From the NCBI GenBank assembly GCA_963798195.1, contig CAWCSF010000010.1, positions 682,001-746,000 on the forward strand: a DNA stretch of 64,000 bases, given 5' to 3'. Positions 54,457 to 62,223 of this stretch are shown piece after piece. The position numbers and the translations under genes were made by a program. How positions within the stretch are numbered: position 1 is the stretch's first letter; each line of letters starts with the position of its first letter. This DNA is from CAVSRC01 sp963798195 (GTDB taxonomy: Bacteria; Pseudomonadota; Alphaproteobacteria; Rhizobiales; Kaistiaceae). Below the pieces are notes generated by a model. It saw only the letters and a program-made list of their open reading frames with translations. It was not told where the DNA came from and did not search any database.

Positions 54457-54717
54457 CTGCAGATCCTTGTTCGCGACAATAACGTCGACCAGGCGATGAA
54501 GGTGCTCAAGAAGAAGATGCAGCGCGAGGGCGTCTTCCGCGAGCTCAAGCGCCAGCGTTTCTACGAGAAGCCCTCCGAGCGGAAGGCCCGCGAGAAGGGC
54601 GAAGCCATTCGCCGCGGCCGCAAGCTGGCCCGCAAGCGCGCCCAGCGCGAAGGCCTCCTGCCGATGCCGAAGGTCAAGCCGCGCACCACCGGCCCGGCGC
54701 GTCCGCCGCGCTTCTAG
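54457..54717 (+). CDS. rpsU: 30S ribosomal protein S21, probable CTG start codon
   Basis: Small-subunit protein near the anti-SD end of 16S rRNA. The product of 86 residues reads (M)QILVRDNNVDQAMKVLKKKM, QREGVFRELKRQRFYEKPSE, RKAREKGEAIRRGRKLARKR, matching the usual S21 beginning (M)Q-V/I-LVRDNNVDQA. The codon at the conserved Met position is CTG, where relatives have ATG or GTG; no ATG, GTG or TTG lies upstream in frame. The first ATG, at 54496, would truncate the protein. Basic C-terminal tail as in other alphaproteobacteria. Confidence 0.88.
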   Translation: MQILVRDNNVDQAMKVLKKKMQREGVFRELKRQRFYEKPSERKAREKGEAIRRGRKLARKRAQREGLLPMPKVKPRTTGPARPPRF

Positions 54718-55305
54718 GCCCTTCGCCGGACACGCGTTCGCGTTGCCGCGAGCGCTACCGCCCCGGCTTTTTCCAGATCAACATTCCGTTTGGCCCTCTC
54801 GCCTTGAGCGAGGGGGTGGCGGGCGCTCGAAGAGTGCCTGCTCGGGTAGTCCGTGTGTTGGCGCTCTGCCAAGCGCCCGCCGCGACGGCTTGCCGCGAGC
54901 CCTGCTCGCGCGTTTCCCGGCCGGCGCTTCGGCCCGCCTGGTCTGTGGCGGGCCTTAAGCCCCGTAGGGGCAGCCGGTCCTAGTGCCGACGGACCGTACC
55001 GGGATCGCCCCGACCGGCTGGAGACAGGAGACGCTCCGGATCCGGGCAGGGACGCCGCTCCGCTTCCCCGTGAGTTCCTGTCGACACGGACCCCTTGCAG
55101 GAAGCGGACGCCGGGAAGTATGCGGCCAGTTCGTGCGAGGGGGATTACTTTTATCTTATCCCCGCTCTCCGGAGCGGGGTTAGAATGGGGCGGGCCGTTT
55201 CGCGACGGTCAGGGATGCGGTGGCTCGGCTTCGCATCGAAGGGACGTCGGCGAACCAAACCGAGGCCTGAGCGTTCTTGCTGGACAAATCCCGGAGCGAG
55301 AAACA
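54718..55305. other. 588-base intergenic region after rpsU, rich in perfect stems
   Basis: No gene is convincing on either strand. Strong complementarities occur: CCCTCTCGC/GCGAGGGGG near 54794-54815; GGCGGGCGCT (54818-54827) with AGCGCCCGCC (54872-54881); GGCCCGCC/GGCGGGCC (54931-54954); GCCCC/GGGGC (54959-54971); TCCGCTTCC (55059-55067) with GGAAGCGGA (55100-55108); CCCCGCTC/GAGCGGGG (55160-55179). Such nested stems suggest a structured RNA or an array of palindromes; see findings. Confidence 0.45.
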
Positions 55306-55605
55306 ATGAAACCGTTATTGAGCGCCTGCATTGTGCTGGCGGCGACTGCGCCGGCCTTCGCCTCTTCCGATGATGCGTGGGACGCGTTCCGCAAGGATGT
55401 CGCGGCGAAGTGCCTGGAGGCGGCCAAGCCGATGTTCGCCACCGCCGAGGCGACGGTGGACCCGTTCGGATCGGAGAGCTACGGCCTCGCTCTTATCCAT
55501 GGCAGCGCGAAGGGCGCAACCGACAGCCAGATTTCCGCGATCTGCGTCTATGATAAGAAAACCAAGGCCGTCGAGATCGGCGGCGAGCTGCCGAAGGGAA
55601 CCTGA
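55306..55605 (+). CDS. small secreted protein, unknown function
   Basis: A 99-residue protein with a signal peptide (MKPLLSACIVLAATAPAFAS, cleavage near AFA-SSD). The mature part begins SSDDAWDAFRKDVAAKCLEA and includes GSESYGLALIHGSAKGATDS and ISAICVYDKKTKAVEIGGEL, with two cysteines that may pair. GGAGCGAG is six bases upstream of the ATG. Function unknown; such proteins are common in Rhizobiales. Confidence 0.7.
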   Translation: MKPLLSACIVLAATAPAFASSDDAWDAFRKDVAAKCLEAAKPMFATAEATVDPFGSESYGLALIHGSAKGATDSQISAICVYDKKTKAVEIGGELPKGT

Positions 55606-55680
55606 GGCGGAACCACGGGCGGCGGCGTGGGTTAAGATGGGGTTGAGGCCGACGGGGCCTTTAGGCGGAGGGGAACACCC

Positions 55681-55941
55681 ATGAACATCATCTGGACCAT
55701 CGTCATCGGCTTCCTGGCGGGTATCGTCGCCAAGCTGATCGTGCCCGGCAAGAACGAGCCGCGCGGCTTCATCCTGACCACGATCCTCGGCATCGTCGGC
55801 GCCTTCCTCGCCACCTGGCTCGGCCAGGCGGTCGGATGGTACGGGCCGGGCGATGGCGCCGGCTTCATAGGCGCGATCGTCGGCGCAATCATCGTGTTGC
55901 TGATCTGGGGCGCCTTCGCGCGCACGGTCGCAAAGACGTAG
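55681..55941 (+). CDS. GlsB/YeaQ/YmgE-type transglycosylase-associated membrane protein
   Basis: An 86-residue protein with three membrane helices and the glycine-rich pattern of the family: NIIWTIVIGFLAGIVAKLIV, GKNEPRGFILTTILGIVGAF, GFIGAIVGAIIVLLIWGAFA. Members are small stress-associated inner-membrane proteins; no enzyme activity is proven. GGAGGGGAA precedes the ATG at 55681. Confidence 0.9.
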   Translation: MNIIWTIVIGFLAGIVAKLIVPGKNEPRGFILTTILGIVGAFLATWLGQAVGWYGPGDGAGFIGAIVGAIIVLLIWGAFARTVAKT

Positions 55942-55989
55942 GCGCTTTTCGGCAGATCAACGGCGCGGGATCGTCTCCCGCGCCGGAAG

Positions 55990-56226
55990 TCACACGTAGT
56001 CGGTGTAGCGGCGGACGAGCGCCTTGACCGGGCCACGGCCGGTGGCGCCGCGCCAGGCGAGGAAAGACCCGGCAGCCAGCGCCAACGCGCTCAGCACCAT
56101 ATTGGGGCGCGGCTTGGCGGCGACGGCCGCGAGCCCCAGACCGAGCACAACCGAGGCCGCCCGCTCGGCGAAGCCAAGCTGCTGCTCTTCGATTTCGTCT
56201 ACTTCGTAACGCGGCGCGCGTGCCAT
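55990..56226 (-). CDS. small membrane protein, unknown function
   Basis: A 78-residue protein with two predicted helices (FAERAASVVLGLGLAAVAAK and NMVLSALALAAGSFLAWRGA) after an acidic N-terminus (YEVDEIEEQQLG), ending RRYTDYV. The double-helix layout with a central KPRPN loop resembles DUF2892-like inner-membrane proteins, but this is only a pattern. GGAGACC lies upstream of the ATG at 56226. It is convergent with the GlsB-type gene. Confidence 0.6.
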   Translation of the reverse strand: MARAPRYEVDEIEEQQLGFAERAASVVLGLGLAAVAAKPRPNMVLSALALAAGSFLAWRGATGRGPVKALVRRYTDYV

Positions 56227-56324
56227 GACCGTTGGTCTCCTGCGGATGTGTGGAGCATCAACGCGCGGAGGGCAGGGCGGGTTCCATCGGGACCGGCGCG
56301 AGCCCATATCGGAGAACGAGACTC

Positions 56325-56840
56325 CTACTGGGTCGCGTCCGTTGCCCTGCCGGCTTTCATCCGCGCGGCGACGCGCTCGATCACGGGCACGATGTCGCGA
56401 GGCTCGCCGACGGGCCCGACGCCAATCTGCTTTCCCTCATCCGTCACCAGAAAGAGGACGTCCACCGGGGTGCTTCGCCCGCGCGAAGGCACGACCATGT
56501 GCCTGATCTTCAGATCGGCCAGCCCGCTCCACGGAATAAAGACCGGGGTGCCGAAGCAGCGGTTGGCCGAGAGACCGGTCTCGTCCAGCGTCAGCGTCGG
56601 GCAGCGGCGCACCACCGTCACCAGCGCCACGAGGGCAAACGGCAGGCCGATCGCGACCATCAGCCAGCCGGACGTCTGCGGGTCGATCTCGAACGGGCCC
56701 CAATGCTCCATGCTGTAGGAGAAGCTGTCGTCGGTGATCTTGACGACGCCGACGGCGACAATCGCCGCCGCAATGACGAACATGATCAGGCCGGTGAGCG
56801 GCTTCGACTTGAAAACGATCGGCAGCGTGTCTTCGGTCAT
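56325..56840 (-). CDS. membrane protein with two N-terminal helices and PH-like domain, unknown function
   Basis: A 171-residue protein: cytoplasmic start DTLPIVFKSKPLTG, helix 1 (LIMFVIAAAIVAVGVV), a short loop, helix 2 (WLMVAIGLPFALVALVTVV), then a beta domain that reads CPTLTLDETGLSANRCFGTP VFIPW SGLADLK and LFLVTDEGKQIGVGP. The tail resembles a bacterial PH/YdbT-like module. The ATG at 56840 is chosen; a TTG at 56846 would add two residues. Function unknown. Confidence 0.6.
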   Translation of the reverse strand: MTEDTLPIVFKSKPLTGLIMFVIAAAIVAVGVVKITDDSFSYSMEHWGPFEIDPQTSGWLMVAIGLPFALVALVTVVRRCPTLTLDETGLSANRCFGTPVFIPWSGLADLKIRHMVVPSRGRSTPVDVLFLVTDEGKQIGVGPVGEPRDIVPVIERVAARMKAGRATDATQ

Positions 56841-56896
56841 GACCAAGCCTCCGCAAAGTCGTTTGTCGGATTACGCCCAAGCAGCGAGGGCTCCAC

Positions 56897-57709
56897 CTAA
56901 ACCTTAGCCAGGATGACGTGTGCCTGAATCTTGCCGGCGACCGCGCCTTTGCCATGCCGATCTGCGATCACGGATTCGGCGAGGTCGGTGGCGGCTTCCA
57001 GCTTCGTCGCGTCCCTAGCTTCGATTTCGTTGCGAAGGAGTGTTCCCTGACAATACGCGACGGCGGGAATGCGCGGTGACGCGGCGCGACTTTGCTCGGC
57101 GATCGTATCGATCTCGACACGCGAGAAACCCGCCTGTTCCAGCTCGCTGCGGATCAGCGCCGCATCGTGGTACCCGTGCGGCGTGCGCGCCATGAAGCGC
57201 GGCGGATCGTCCGGGAAAATCCTCGCGAGAGCATGCGTCACTTCATCCGCAAATTCATTCTCCTCGATACGATCCCATACGTTGAACAGGAAACGTCCGC
57301 CGGGATTCAGAACGCGTTTGGCCTCGCGGTAGGCAGCCACGCGATCAGGAAAGAACATCGCGCCGAACTGACAACAGACGAGATCGAACGCCGCATCTTC
57401 AAACGGCAGCGCAAGGGCATCTGCCTGCCGCCATTCGATGCGCGTGCCGGGCGGCTGTTGCGATGCCGCGTAGTCGAGCATCGGCTGGTTGAGGTCGGTT
57501 ACGACGTAGCGTGCGCCAGCAGGCAGCTTCGGCGCCAGGACGCGGGCGACAACCCCGGTGCCGGCGGCGGTTTCCAAAACCGCGGTTGGCGAGAAGGAGG
57601 CGGCGCGCTGGGCCAAATCCGCGGCGTAGGGCGCGAAAATCAACGGCACCATCGTGCGGTCGTAGTTTTCCGGAATCGAGCCAGCGAAAACACTGTCCGC
57701 TTCCAACAT
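56897..57709 (-). CDS. class I SAM-dependent methyltransferase
   Basis: A 270-residue UbiE/Methyltransf_11-type enzyme: motif I AVLETAAGTGVVARVLAPKL (about 43-62), motif II VVTDLNQPMLDYA, motif III LPFEDAAFDLVCCQFGAMFF and VLNPGGRFLFNVWD. The methyl acceptor is not evident; small-molecule targets are typical. Single gene, convergent with nothing close; followed by the two-helix membrane protein after 56 bases. Confidence 0.82.
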   Translation of the reverse strand: MLEADSVFAGSIPENYDRTMVPLIFAPYAADLAQRAASFSPTAVLETAAGTGVVARVLAPKLPAGARYVVTDLNQPMLDYAASQQPPGTRIEWRQADALALPFEDAAFDLVCCQFGAMFFPDRVAAYREAKRVLNPGGRFLFNVWDRIEENEFADEVTHALARIFPDDPPRFMARTPHGYHDAALIRSELEQAGFSRVEIDTIAEQSRAASPRIPAVAYCQGTLLRNEIEARDATKLEAATDLAESVIADRHGKGAVAGKIQAHVILAKV

Positions 57710-57856
57710 GGCTTTTCACCCGGCGTCCGGTCGATGGCGCGCAAGACTACTGCAGAATGGGATCGCCGTGGATCGGATTCGCGAATGGGGCGCTGCAGGC
57801 TACGGGCTGTCGGGCGCGCCGTTGGCACGGTGTACGGACCGTGTCACCCTCGGGCG

Positions 57857-58206
57857 ATGCTGAAGCGGACTGGATTTGCGCGGCGATTGCGCCGGAATAT
57901 GACGGATGCGGAGAGCGCCCTTTGGGCGCGTCTCCGGTCTGGTCGGCTCGGCGCGAAGTTCGCCGTCAGATGCCGATTGGCAGGTTCTTCGCAGACTTCG
58001 GATCATACGAGGCGAAACTGGTCGTAGAGGTGGATGGGGGCCAGCACGATCCGGGGCGGGAAAGTGAGCACGTTCGGACGGTCGCGCTTGAGTCGGCTGG
58101 CTTCCTCGTACTGCGCTTCTGGAATCATGACGTGCTCGGCAACATCGACGGAGTGCTCGATGTGATCCAGCGAACGATTGCCGCGGCGCGCAACACCGAC
58201 GATTGA
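57857..58206 (+). pseudogene. DUF559 (Vsr-like endonuclease fold) protein, frameshifted by one base
   Basis: DUF559 proteins have a short Vsr/PD-(D/E)XK-like nuclease fold. The first frame reads MLKRTGFARRLRRNMTDAES, ALWARLRSGRLGAKF. Around 57960 one C is missing (TTCGCCG where TTCCGCCG fits), and the second frame continues RRQMPIGRFFADFGSYEAKL, VVEVDGGQHDPGRESEHV and LRFWNHDVLGNIDGVLDVI, holding the usual catalytic residues. Restored length is about 116 residues. It may be an inactive remnant or a sequencing error. Confidence 0.8.
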
Positions 58207-58227
58207 TCGCGGCCACATCCGCGCGCT

Positions 58228-58391
58228 CCTCCTCTCCCGTGGGGAGAGGGCTTTGAGCCTTGTGAGCAGAGCGAACTAGGCGAGAAGGGTGAGGGGGTAT
58301 TGCCCAGCGATGGTCCGTACGCCCTCACCCCACGCACCTATGTCGCTCGCGCTCCCGAGGTGCGTGGCCCTCTCCCCGCGGGAGAGGGGGA
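58228..58391. repeat. inverted dimer of a palindromic intergenic repeat
   Basis: Two copies of one short element face each other. The left copy (about 58231-58294) begins CCTCTCCCGTGGGGAGAGGG and ends GGGTGAGGG; the right copy (58321-58391), read on the minus strand, has CCCTCTCCC then GGGGAGAGGG and GGGTGAGGG in the same order. Inner parts share AGCGAAC/GAGCGAC-like blocks. This is the layout of REP/BIME-type intergenic repeats. It lies between the DUF559 gene and the nrdJ terminator. Confidence 0.7.
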
Positions 58392-58393
58392 AC

Positions 58394-58426
58394 AAAAAGC
58401 AGATGGCCGGGACAAGCCCGGCCATC
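58394..58426 (-). terminator. intrinsic terminator of nrdJ
   Basis: Perfect ten-base stem GATGGCCGGG (58402-58411)/CCCGGCCATC (58417-58426) with a five-base loop. On the minus strand it is followed by TGC then TTTTT, giving a U tract, about 27 bases past the nrdJ stop. Confidence 0.85.
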
Positions 58427-58452
58427 GCAGTCAGTGTTTTAGCGAACGGAGC

Positions 58453-61400
58453 CTACGAACATCCCGTCGTTGAGCCGCAAGTGTCGCATTTGAGGCAGGT
58501 GCCGTTGCGGACCAGGGTGAAGTTTCCGCATTCGCCGCAGGCGTCGCCCTGGTAGCCGGCCATGCGCGCCGCGGCGGAGCGTTCCGCCTTTGACGGCGCA
58601 TCGGCCTTGGCGTGGGTGCCGGCCGGCTTGAAGGCGGTGCCTTCCGACTTGGCCGGTGCTGCTTCCGCCGGCCTGGCGCGGGCCGCGGGGGCGGCTTCGG
58701 CAAGACCGAGCTTCATCTGCGGCGCTGCCTCCGCCATCTCGCGACGGAGCGCGGCCGGCTGGGCGGCGAGCGCCCGTGCCGCGCCGGCGCCCGAACCGCC
58801 GATGGCGGTCACCGTGCCGGTGGGGCCGCGGGCGTCCGTGCTGGCCTGATCGACCAGCGCCAGCCGCTTGCCACGGAAGAGGCCGTGGGAGACGGCGGAT
58901 TCCGGCGTCGCGCGGACCTGCGGCTCGCCGCCGATGGCGGTGGCGCCGTCATCGCCCGGAATGGCATGGGCGAGGTCGTTGCGGCCGATGTAGGAGATCG
59001 CCAGTTCGCGGAAGACGTAGTCGAGGATCGACGTCGCGCTCTTGATCGCGTCGTTGCCCTGGACGAAGCCGGCGGGCTCGAAGCGGGTGAAGGTGAACGC
59101 CTCGACATATTCGTCGAGCGGAACGCCGTATTGCAGGCCGAGCGAGATGGCGATGGCGAAGTTGTTCATCAGCGAGCGGAAGGCGGCGCCTTCCTTGTGC
59201 ATGTCGATGAAGATTTCGCCGATGCGGCCATCGTCGTATTCGCCGGTGCGCAGATACACCTTGTGGCCGCCGACGATGGCCTTCTGCGTGTAGCCCTTGC
59301 GCCGGTTGGGCAGCTTCTCGCGCTCGCGGATCGCCTTCTCGACGATGCGCTCGACGATCCGCTCGGCCAGCACCTCGGCGCGGCCCGCGGCGGGCTTGGC
59401 CATGAGCTGCTCGACCGCGTCTTCCTCGTCCTCGTCGTCATCGGCGATGAGCTGGGCATTCAGCGGCTGCGACAGCTTGGAGCCGTCGCGGTAGAGCGCG
59501 TTCGCCTTCACGCCGAGCTTCCACGAGAGCATGTAGGCGCTCTTGCAGTCCTCGACGGTGGCGTCGTTCGGCATGTTGATGGTCTTGGAGATGGCGCCGG
59601 TGATGAACGACTGCGACGCCGCCATCATGCGGATGTGGCTCTCGACCGAGAGGTAGCGCTTGCCGATGCGGCCGCACGGGCTGGCGCAATCGAACACCGG
59701 CAGGTGCTCGTCCTTGAGGCCCGGCGCGCCTTCCAGCGTCATCGTCCCGCAGATGTAGGTGTTCGCCGCCTCGATCTCCTTCTTCGTGAAGCCGAGATGG
59801 GTGAGGAGGTCAAAGGCCGGGTCGGAGAGCTTCTCTTCCGGCACGTTCAGGGCCGCAATCGCCTCGTCGCCGACCGTCCAGCGGTTGAAGACGAACTTGA
59901 TGTCGAAGGCGGTGCGCACCGCCTCGTTCATCTTCGCGATGGTCGCGTCGGTGAGGCCCTTGGCCTTCAGCGACTTCGGATTGATGCCGGGCGCATCCTC
60001 GATGGTGCCGCGGCCGACGGCGTAGTCGATCATGCCCTTGATGGCGGCATCGTCGTAGCCGAGGACGCGCAGCGCCTCGGGCACGGCGCGGTTGATGATC
60101 TTGAAGTAGCCGCCGCCGGCAAGCTTCTTGAACTTCACCAGCGCGAAGTCCGGCTCGATGCCGGTGGTGTCGCAATCCATGACCAGGCCGATCGTGCCGG
60201 TCGGCGCAATGACGCTGACCTGCGCGTTGCGGTAGCCGTTGATCTCGCCGACCGACAGCGCCTTGTCCCAGGCGGCGCGGGCGTGGGCGATGAGCGCCTC
60301 GTCCGGGCAGGAGACCGCGTCGAGCGGCACCGGGTTGGTGGCCAGACTCTCGTAGCCCTCGGCATGGCCGTAGGCGGCGCGGCGATGGTTGCGGATGACC
60401 CGCAGCATGCCCTCGCGGTTCTTGTCGTAGCCGGGGAATGGGCCAAGCTCGCCAGCCATCTCCGCCGAGGTGGCGTAGGAGACGCCGGTCATGACCGCCG
60501 TGATCGCCGAGGCAATGGCGCGGCCTTCCTCCGAGTCATACGGAATGCCGGAGGACATCAGCAGCCCGCCGATATTGGCGTAGCCGAGGCCGAGCGTGCG
60601 GTACTCGTAGGAGAGCTCCGCGATCCGCCGCGACGGGAACTGGGCCATCATCACCGAGATTTCGAGAACCACCGTCCACAGGCGCACGGCGTGCTCGAAC
60701 GATTCGACCTCGAAATGCTTATTCGCATCGGCGAACTGCAGAAGGTTCAGCGAGGCGAGGTTGCACGCCGTGTCGTCGAGGAACATGTACTCCGAGCACG
60801 GATTGGAGGCGTTGATCGGCCCCGAAGCCGGGCAGGTGTGCCAGTCGTTGATGGTGGTGTGGAACTGGATGCCGGGATCCGCCGACTGCCACGCGGCATT
60901 GCCGATCGTCTCCCACAGCTCGCGGGCCTTCAGCGTCTTGGTGACCTTGCCGGAGATGCGGCCGGTGAGCTGCCAGTCGCTGTCGTCCTCGACCGCCTTC
61001 AGGAATTCGTCGGTGACGCGCACCGAGTTGTTCGAGTTCTGGCCGGAGACGGTGAGATACGCCTCCGAATCCCAGTCGGTGTCGTAGGTCGGCACGTCGA
61101 TGTCGGTGTAGCCCTGCTTGGCGAACTGGATGACGCGCAGGACGTAGTTCTGCGGCACCTGGGCCTTCTTGGCGGCCTTGATCTCGCGCTTCAGCGCCGG
61201 GTTCTTGGCCGGGTCGAAGCAGGAATCGCCGGGCCCGTCGCAATTGACGCAGGCCTTCATCACGGCCTTGAGGTGCTGGGCGAGGATCTTGGAGCCGGTG
61301 ACCAGCGCGGCGACCTTCTGCTCCTCGCGTACCTTCCAGTTGATGTAGTTCTCGATGTCCGGGTGATCGACGTCGACCACCACCATCTTGGCGGCGCGAC

Positions 61401-62223
61401 GGGTCGTGCCGCCCGACTTGATGGCGCCGGCGGCGCGATCGCCGATCTTGAGGAAGCTCATCAGGCCGGAGGACTTGCCGCCGCCGGAGAGCCGTTCGCC
61501 TTCGCCGCGCAGGCGCGAAAAGTTGGAGCCGGTGCCGGAGCCGTACTTGAACAGGCGGGCTTCGCGGACCCACAGGTCCATGATGCCGCCCTCGTTGACG
61601 AGGTCGTCGCTGACCGACTGGATGAAGCAGGCGTGCGGCTGCGGGTGCTCGTAGGCGCTCTGCGAGGCGTGCACCATGCCGGTCTTGTAGTCGACATAGT
61701 GGTGGCCCTGGCTGGGGCCGTCGATGCCATAGGCCCAGTGCAGGCCGGTGTTGAACCACTGCGGCGAGTTCGGCGCCGCCTTCTGGGTGGCGAGCATGTT
61801 GCGGAGTTCGTCGAAGAAGGCGCGGGCGTCCTCCTCGGTGTCGAAGTAGCCGCCTTTCCAGCCCCAATAGGTCCACGTGCCGGCGAGGCGGTCGAACACC
61901 TGCCGCGAATCATGTTCCGAGACGCTGCGCTCGGCCTCGGGCAACGTCTTCAGCGCCTTCTCGTCGGGCACGGAGCGCCACAGCCACGAGGGAACGTCGT
62001 TCTCCTCGAACTTCTTCAGGCGCGCCGGCACGCCGGCCTTGCGGAAGTACTTCTGGGCAATGATGTCGCTGGCGACCTGGCTCCAGGCGGCGGGCACCTC
62101 GATGCCTTCAAGCTTGAAGACAACCGAGCCGTCCGGGTTGCGGATTTCGCTCTTCGTCGTCCGGAATTCGATTCCGTCATAGGCCGACGAACCTGCCTTC
62201 GTGTAGCGCCGCTCAATCCGCAT
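58453..62223 (-). CDS. nrdJ: class II (adenosylcobalamin-dependent) ribonucleoside-diphosphate reductase NrdJ
   Basis: Reduces ribonucleotides to deoxyribonucleotides with a thiyl radical generated from adenosylcobalamin, without oxygen. The 1256-residue protein contains the class II markers APNSPQWFNTGLHWAYGIDG, NASNPCSEYMFLDDTACNLA and GMVHASQSAYEHPQPHACFI, then the alanine-rich linker and a C-terminal zinc-ribbon (CGECGNFTLVRNGTCLKCDT with CGSTTGCS). Length is as in alphaproteobacteria. It needs imported or made B12. No other RNR is in the window. A candidate NrdR box lies 140 bases upstream of its ATG. Confidence 0.95.
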   Translation of the reverse strand: MRIERRYTKAGSSAYDGIEFRTTKSEIRNPDGSVVFKLEGIEVPAAWSQVASDIIAQKYFRKAGVPARLKKFEENDVPSWLWRSVPDEKALKTLPEAERSVSEHDSRQVFDRLAGTWTYWGWKGGYFDTEEDARAFFDELRNMLATQKAAPNSPQWFNTGLHWAYGIDGPSQGHHYVDYKTGMVHASQSAYEHPQPHACFIQSVSDDLVNEGGIMDLWVREARLFKYGSGTGSNFSRLRGEGERLSGGGKSSGLMSFLKIGDRAAGAIKSGGTTRRAAKMVVVDVDHPDIENYINWKVREEQKVAALVTGSKILAQHLKAVMKACVNCDGPGDSCFDPAKNPALKREIKAAKKAQVPQNYVLRVIQFAKQGYTDIDVPTYDTDWDSEAYLTVSGQNSNNSVRVTDEFLKAVEDDSDWQLTGRISGKVTKTLKARELWETIGNAAWQSADPGIQFHTTINDWHTCPASGPINASNPCSEYMFLDDTACNLASLNLLQFADANKHFEVESFEHAVRLWTVVLEISVMMAQFPSRRIAELSYEYRTLGLGYANIGGLLMSSGIPYDSEEGRAIASAITAVMTGVSYATSAEMAGELGPFPGYDKNREGMLRVIRNHRRAAYGHAEGYESLATNPVPLDAVSCPDEALIAHARAAWDKALSVGEINGYRNAQVSVIAPTGTIGLVMDCDTTGIEPDFALVKFKKLAGGGYFKIINRAVPEALRVLGYDDAAIKGMIDYAVGRGTIEDAPGINPKSLKAKGLTDATIAKMNEAVRTAFDIKFVFNRWTVGDEAIAALNVPEEKLSDPAFDLLTHLGFTKKEIEAANTYICGTMTLEGAPGLKDEHLPVFDCASPCGRIGKRYLSVESHIRMMAASQSFITGAISKTINMPNDATVEDCKSAYMLSWKLGVKANALYRDGSKLSQPLNAQLIADDDEDEEDAVEQLMAKPAAGRAEVLAERIVERIVEKAIREREKLPNRRKGYTQKAIVGGHKVYLRTGEYDDGRIGEIFIDMHKEGAAFRSLMNNFAIAISLGLQYGVPLDEYVEAFTFTRFEPAGFVQGNDAIKSATSILDYVFRELAISYIGRNDLAHAIPGDDGATAIGGEPQVRATPESAVSHGLFRGKRLALVDQASTDARGPTGTVTAIGGSGAGAARALAAQPAALRREMAEAAPQMKLGLAEAAPAARARPAEAAPAKSEGTAFKPAGTHAKADAPSKAERSAAARMAGYQGDACGECGNFTLVRNGTCLKCDTCGSTTGCS

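Noticed and set aside
54718..54980. RNase P RNA or tmRNA in the structured gap
   Set aside because: The hallmark GAGGAAAGTCCGGGCTC-type segment of RNase P and the tRNA-like ends of tmRNA are absent.
54853..55305. Open frame upstream of and in phase with the small secreted protein gene at 55306
   Set aside because: No recognisable protein sequence, no start with a ribosome site, and the region is dominated by palindromes; the signal peptide marks the real start at 55306.
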